From Dunaliella salina (lineage: Eukaryota > Chlorophyta > Chlorophyceae > Chlamydomonadales > Dunaliellaceae): 10,898 bases of DNA. Every line of letters starts with the position of its first letter. Positions within the stretch are counted from its first letter, which is position 1. Shown here piece after piece: positions 7,531 through 10,898 of the stretch. The translations under genes were made by a program, and so were the position numbers. The stretch lies in NCBI GenBank assembly GCA_002284615.2, contig MU069481.1, forward strand, positions 112,805-123,702. The letters run 5' to 3'. The notes below the pieces were generated by a model that was not told the origin of the DNA, made no database searches, and saw only the letters and a program-made list of their open reading frames with translations.

Positions 7531-7579
7531 GAGCAGCCAGACGAAATGGCTGAAGGCTTCATATCCTATTGTAAACCTT
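7531..7579 (+). mobile_element. LINE 3'-terminal tail, copy C (plus strand)
   Basis: The order GAGCAGCC, GGCTGAAGG, TTGTAAACCTT matches the tails at 4310-4356 and 5544-5599, but on the opposite strand. The frame through it reads AEQPDEMAEG. Nothing clearly LINE-like is visible immediately upstream, so this is a severely 5'-truncated insertion or a remnant. Confidence 0.6.
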
Positions 7580-8391
7580 GTACTTGAAGAACAAACTTAA
7601 CAAGACTGCATACTCAAAATGTGGCCAAATGCTGCGCAAGCCTGACTTCCAGTTTTGCACCACTTTTGCCTGGCAGGCGCGCTCGTGCTCCAAGTGCTTT
7701 TGGGCCAACTTTCACACCCCCGTTTTTTCGCTCCGATGGGTCAAATTTGACACAACAAGTACCTGGGAGCCAAAAGATGGGGCCAATTTGGGTCAGAACA
7801 TGCATCACGGCACCCAATGCATAGGGAATGGCCAACTTTGGCCTGCGCCTCAAATTACGCCCCTGGCTCACTCATCGGGTCCCATCCCCACTTAGCTAAG
7901 GTTCCGAACTTGCCAGCTAGCAGGGAGCTCACCAAAGGGCCCTCAGACATACAAGAGACACAGCCAGCCTGGATGCCAGTAGAAATCCTTTCTGATGAAT
8001 GAAGGGAAAACCCCAAGAGGCATGGCTAAGAATTTGATTGATCGGTTGCCTATACACGGACTTTACAAAATAGAAAGCACAGACATAATCGATAATGCTT
8101 TTTTCCAAAAGCATAAGAAGGACCCAATGATTAACTAGTGTGCAAAGTTGTTTCTTTTCTTCCTTTTTTTCTTTATCACTTGCGACCCGTTTCCGACTTG
8201 CCTGCAAAGTCTGGGCATAATCCCAAGATTCAATTTAATAATGCTGGATTTGTAGCTTGTTTGCTTTTTCTCGGGCTCTATCATTCTGTGAAGATTTTTT
8301 GCAACATTTCTAGACAGACATCCGCGTTTTCTGTGCAGAAATGATGTCAAAATGTATTGTTTGCATTACAAACAATTTCATGCGTGCCTGA
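7580..8391. other. No supported gene upstream of the MYND exons
   Basis: A GC-richer block (about 7620-7900) keeps several frames open on both strands, but none has a recognisable protein pattern or a splice context. A pyrimidine-rich tract lies at about 8150-8175. Upstream exons of the MYND protein should lie here or further left on the plus strand, but I cannot identify them. Confidence 0.5.
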
Positions 8392-8439
8392 CATGTATAT
8401 TGGACGCAAGATGGAAACAAGGATCAGTGCACTGGGCAG

Positions 8440-8498
8440 CGATTGCACACCTGCAGGGCCTGTTACGCAACAGCGCCAAAAATGAAAGCGTGCAGCAG
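8440..8498 (+). CDS. Penultimate exon of a MYND zinc-finger gene
   Basis: The frame reads RLHTCRACYATAPKMKACS and leaves two bases before the donor CAG/GTACGG (8499-8504). It supplies the first cysteines of a MYND finger (C-x2-C, then C-S). Joined to 8747 the next codon becomes Arg, followed by the fourth Cys. The in-frame stop at 8389 limits the exon start to 8392 or later. The AG at 8438-8439 gives the start used here, but it has no pyrimidine tract, so the 5' boundary is uncertain. Confidence 0.7.
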
Positions 8499-8746
8499 GT
8501 ACGGGGCAGGTCGTTTGAGCAGCGACCACCCCTGCTCTTTCAACCTCACACGTTTTGCTCAGCCGAGCTGCAATTGTCCCTGCAGGGCAGCTCTTGATCC
8601 TTTCAAGGTGTCAATGTCTTCGTTGAAGTTCTATTTTTTTGCAGTTGGAATTGGCTGATCAGCCTGCCTTCTTCAAGAGCATCCTGTCTGATTTTTCCTG
8701 TCTGTCAAACTTGTGATAATTCCTCCACTCCTTTTCTATACCACAG
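8499..8746 (+). other. 248-bp GT-AG intron splitting the MYND finger
   Basis: The donor is GTACGG and the acceptor TTTTCTATACCACAG, with a pyrimidine-rich stretch before it. The intron interrupts the codon between the third and fourth zinc ligands. Confidence 0.75.
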
Positions 8747-8828
8747 GTGCATGTCGCATTGGTTCTGCAATGTTGAATGCATGCGCAAGGCTTGGCCGCA
8801 GCATAAAACGGAATGCCGCATGTTGTGA
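8747..8828 (+). CDS. Last exon: second half of MYND zinc finger and stop
   Basis: The exon reads CMSHWFCNVEC, then MRKAWPQHKTEC and RML, with TGA at 8826-8828. With the preceding exon the ligands are C-x2-C-x9-C-x2-C-x5-C-x3-C-x8-H-x3-C. This is the complete MYND pattern, including the aromatic residue before Cys and the W-P-x-H-K-x-E-C end. MYND fingers bind zinc and mediate protein-protein contacts in many eukaryotic proteins. Here the finger sits at the extreme C-terminus, three residues before the stop. The rest of the protein, and therefore its function, is not in view. Confidence 0.88.
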
Positions 8829-9407
8829 GAGCAAAAATCGATCGGTTTGAGAAATTGCGGATTCTCTCAATATGCAGGCTTTGTGCCGCATGAATTAAGA
8901 AATGTGAGGCAAGACTGTGTTACAGCTGCTTCAGCCTTCCAAAGCACATCCACATGGGAACTTTATCTAGTGCAAACAAGCTGTATGGAAGAAGGGTATG
9001 CTTGTGGATGTCCTCTTCCTCTATTTGCACACACGCCATTTTTGGCTAGGTAGTCCTTCTGATTTTTCAATGCAGAATCAAACTGCTAGAAGAAAAGGAT
9101 AGGCAATTGGCTTGCTACTTGATTTTTTTGCTCACCATGGCCAAGCCACGATGCGTGCTCTTTGCAGGGGTAAGGATGATAAGAAATGAGAGGAATGAAC
9201 GAGCCAAGGAGGCCAAAAAGCATGCGAGCAGCAAACACACGTTTTATGCCAAAGAAGTAGGGAAAGTTACGCAAGCAATAACCACCATAAGGTCCAACTC
9301 ACATGTATAACTTTGCGCTAGTCACTGTTACAAAAATCAGAGTTTGTGCGCTGCCAAGCTTTTCTCAGCAGTACTTTTCATATTGCCAGTCAAACCATCT
9401 TGATGCC

Positions 9408-9479
9408 TAGGCCTGGTCAAAGTTTGGTTACAAACTCGGGAAACCTCAGAATTTCGACCACAAACTTTGGATAGGCCTA
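9408..9479. repeat. Imperfect inverted repeat, 20-22 bp arms
   Basis: The left arm (9408-9427) starts TAGGCCT and contains CAAAGTTTG. The right arm (9458-9479) contains CAAACTTTG and ends AGGCCTA. Arms differ by about three substitutions and one inserted base, with a loop of about 30 bases. It could be a short foldback element or an RNA hairpin. No flanking duplication is evident. Confidence 0.6.
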
Positions 9480-9701
9480 TTTATGGTTGAAAATGTGGTA
9501 TAATCAAAGGTGAAGAAAACAAAAGCACCCAGGTATGCTCCTCAAGTGATCACAGGCAAGGGGGCTGAGAGGTCCATCTGACCCCCCCTGACGTCCTCGC
9601 TCACCCTGACCCAGCCAGACCACCAATTGACCCAGTTTTTTTTGCAATGGTGTTGCTAAAACTGCTACGTACCTGAGGGCAAAGATGACAAAATGGGGAT
9701 A

Positions 9702-9725
9702 GGGAAATTTCCTGGAAAATTTCCC
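9702..9725. repeat. 9-bp inverted repeat GGGAAATTT/AAATTTCCC
   Basis: The two arms are perfect reverse complements separated by 6 bases. Each arm is itself partly palindromic (AAATTT). No function is indicated. Confidence 0.7.
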
Positions 9726-10754
9726 CCCTTTGTGTGCACCCTAGCTCAGAACAGAGCAGATTCTCCCAAATTTGTTTTTACAGAGTTGCGTCTCTATAGA
9801 GATATAGAACATTATTGCATCACATTATTACACGTACAGTTTTGGGGAAGTGAGTCTAGGAAGGCTGAGAAAAGTTTCCAGTGACCGACCCTTCCAAAAT
9901 GGTTAAGTCAAAACGGGGAGTGGGTGTCTGCAACACTGGGAAACACCTCAAGTGGCTATGAGCACTTTTTGGGTAGGAATTCCATCCTCTGAAGGAAGAC
10001 ACAGCAAACTCGTCCTCATATGGATTGCACATGGGCCAAAGTGCCCTTGAGGAAGTTGAGAATATGAGTCTTCAAAAGAGTGCCTTATCTGAGCAGGTGA
10101 CTGTCACAGTAGATGACCAATCAAAAAAGTAAAGAATCTGAAGGTTTGGGAAAGTCCGTGCTAATTTTGGGTGTTTTGAAGTTGATTCTGGCTGGTAACT
10201 CCACACTGTCTGATCTTGAGATGAAATGACAGGGGGCTAATGGTGAAGCACCTTTGTACATTGTCTGCCGTGTGCTTAAGTACATACCTGGACAAACTCG
10301 GGAGTGGCCAAGACCTCCACCCTAGCAGTGGACCAATAGCAGCCTTTGCCTGTGGCGTCTGGATTTTGCTTGCGGCGCAGGCAGGGGGCATGTGCAGGCG
10401 TCGGGAGGAACCCTGTGCAGGAGGGGCCCTGCTGGTGCTGTGGAGGAGGTGTCCAAAGGTGGAGTGCCTCCCAATCTTGATTGGTTCTCACAGGGAAGAC
10501 GGGGCCCCTTGCTGGGATGTTGTAGGGCATGCTTAGTGTAGAGGTAGGTCTTGTCAGACAAAGCTTGCCCGACAGTTGTATCTTATATGCCCAGTGGGCA
10601 CTTGCTGGAGTACACTTGCTGGAGGGGGGCTCGCTAAAACGCGCTTTCTGGAGAAGACTTCTATGCTTGCCTTCCTTCTGGTCTGTATGATGGGGTCCTG
10701 CCAGGAAAGGGTGACTTTTTCCTTATGCGCGCGGCCAGGTATGTGCTGCGCTGT

Positions 10755-10759
10755 CTTTT

Positions 10760-10802
<43 letters not shown>

Positions 10803-10818
10803 CTCTTTCTTTCTTTTT

Positions 10819-10858
<40 letters not shown>

Positions 10859-10859
10859 T

Positions 10860-10898
<39 letters not shown>
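10755..10898. repeat. (CTTT)n microsatellite
   Basis: A tetranucleotide run of about 35 units extends to the window edge, interrupted by CTCT near 10801 and by longer T runs near 10814 and 10859. The interruptions suggest an older array. Confidence 0.97.

Larger units (their letters stand above)
8829..10754. other. Long stretch without a supported gene
   Basis: Its left end is probably the 3' UTR of the MYND gene. Open frames at 9107-9310 and 10240-10536 show no recognisable pattern. The block at 10290-10540 is GC-rich with several acceptor-like NGCAG sites but no consistent exon. Short inverted repeats (9408-9479, 9702-9725) and a direct repeat of ACTTGCTGGAG (about 10600-10624) are the only structures I can support. 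Confidence 0.55.

Noticed and set aside
7614..7900. Overlapping open frames on both strands
   Set aside because: Low stop density in a GC-richer block explains them. No frame stands out or matches a family.
8647..8721. Frame LELADQPAFFKSILSDF after a TTTTTTTGCAG acceptor
   Set aside because: It looks exon-like but ends at a stop and lies inside the intron that separates the two halves of the MYND finger.
9107..9310. Frame containing NERNERAKEAKKHASSK
   Set aside because: The charged low-complexity run comes from purine-rich DNA. There is no domain or clear exon boundary, and it probably lies in or beyond the 3' UTR of the MYND gene.
10240..10536. 98-codon plus-strand frame with two antisense frames
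   Set aside because: No recognisable protein pattern. Overlapping frames on both strands suggest a composition effect.
10690..10738. ATG followed by 16 codons and a CAG/GTATGT donor-like site
   Set aside because: The candidate first exon has no supporting partner exon because the window ends in a microsatellite right after it.

Overview
The window is eukaryotic nuclear DNA. It has spliced genes with GT-AG introns, degenerate non-LTR retrotransposon (LINE) copies, and microsatellites at both edges: (CA)n at the left and (CTTT)n at the right. Donors of the GTGAGT/GTGAGG type, moderate GC and a TGTAA motif near the likely 3' ends of a gene and of the LINEs would fit a green alga. The species is not identifiable from the sequence, and this assignment is a weak inference.

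Left part (about 88-3350, + strand): the 3' end of a gene assembled here from four short exons (88-239, 861-895, 1540-1642, 2950-3026). Their phases join exactly, and the resulting protein carries two copies of a serine-rich, Pro-Gly-Gly, Phe-Gly-ending motif, one internal and one at the extreme C-terminus. This layout recalls the Jupiter/HN1 (JPT) microtubule-associated protein family. Its first intron holds a 30-bp minisatellite and a 53-bp dimer. Its third intron holds a fossil BED-type zinc finger, probably from a hAT-like DNA transposon.

Middle part (about 3350-7600): a transposon graveyard. On the minus strand there is a LINE copy with the reverse-transcriptase C-terminal region and zinc knuckle (about 4310-5543). 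Directly abutting it is the 3' tail of another copy (5544 to about 5640), and further along is an orphan endonuclease-RT linker (6061-6270). A third copy of the same 3' tail lies on the plus strand (7531-7579). Two copies of another 33-bp dispersed repeat, one with a CCTTA-type tail on the minus strand, and a cluster of GGTGCG-type repeats that looks like a DNA-transposon terminus complete this region.

Right part (about 8392-8828, + strand): the last two exons of a second gene. Together they encode a full MYND zinc finger at the C-terminus of an otherwise unseen protein. From 8829 to 10754 I see no supported gene, only small inverted repeats, and the window closes in (CTTT)n.

Most long open frames in the window are antisense or intronic and are not considered genes. 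No complete gene, RNA gene or prokaryote-type system is visible.
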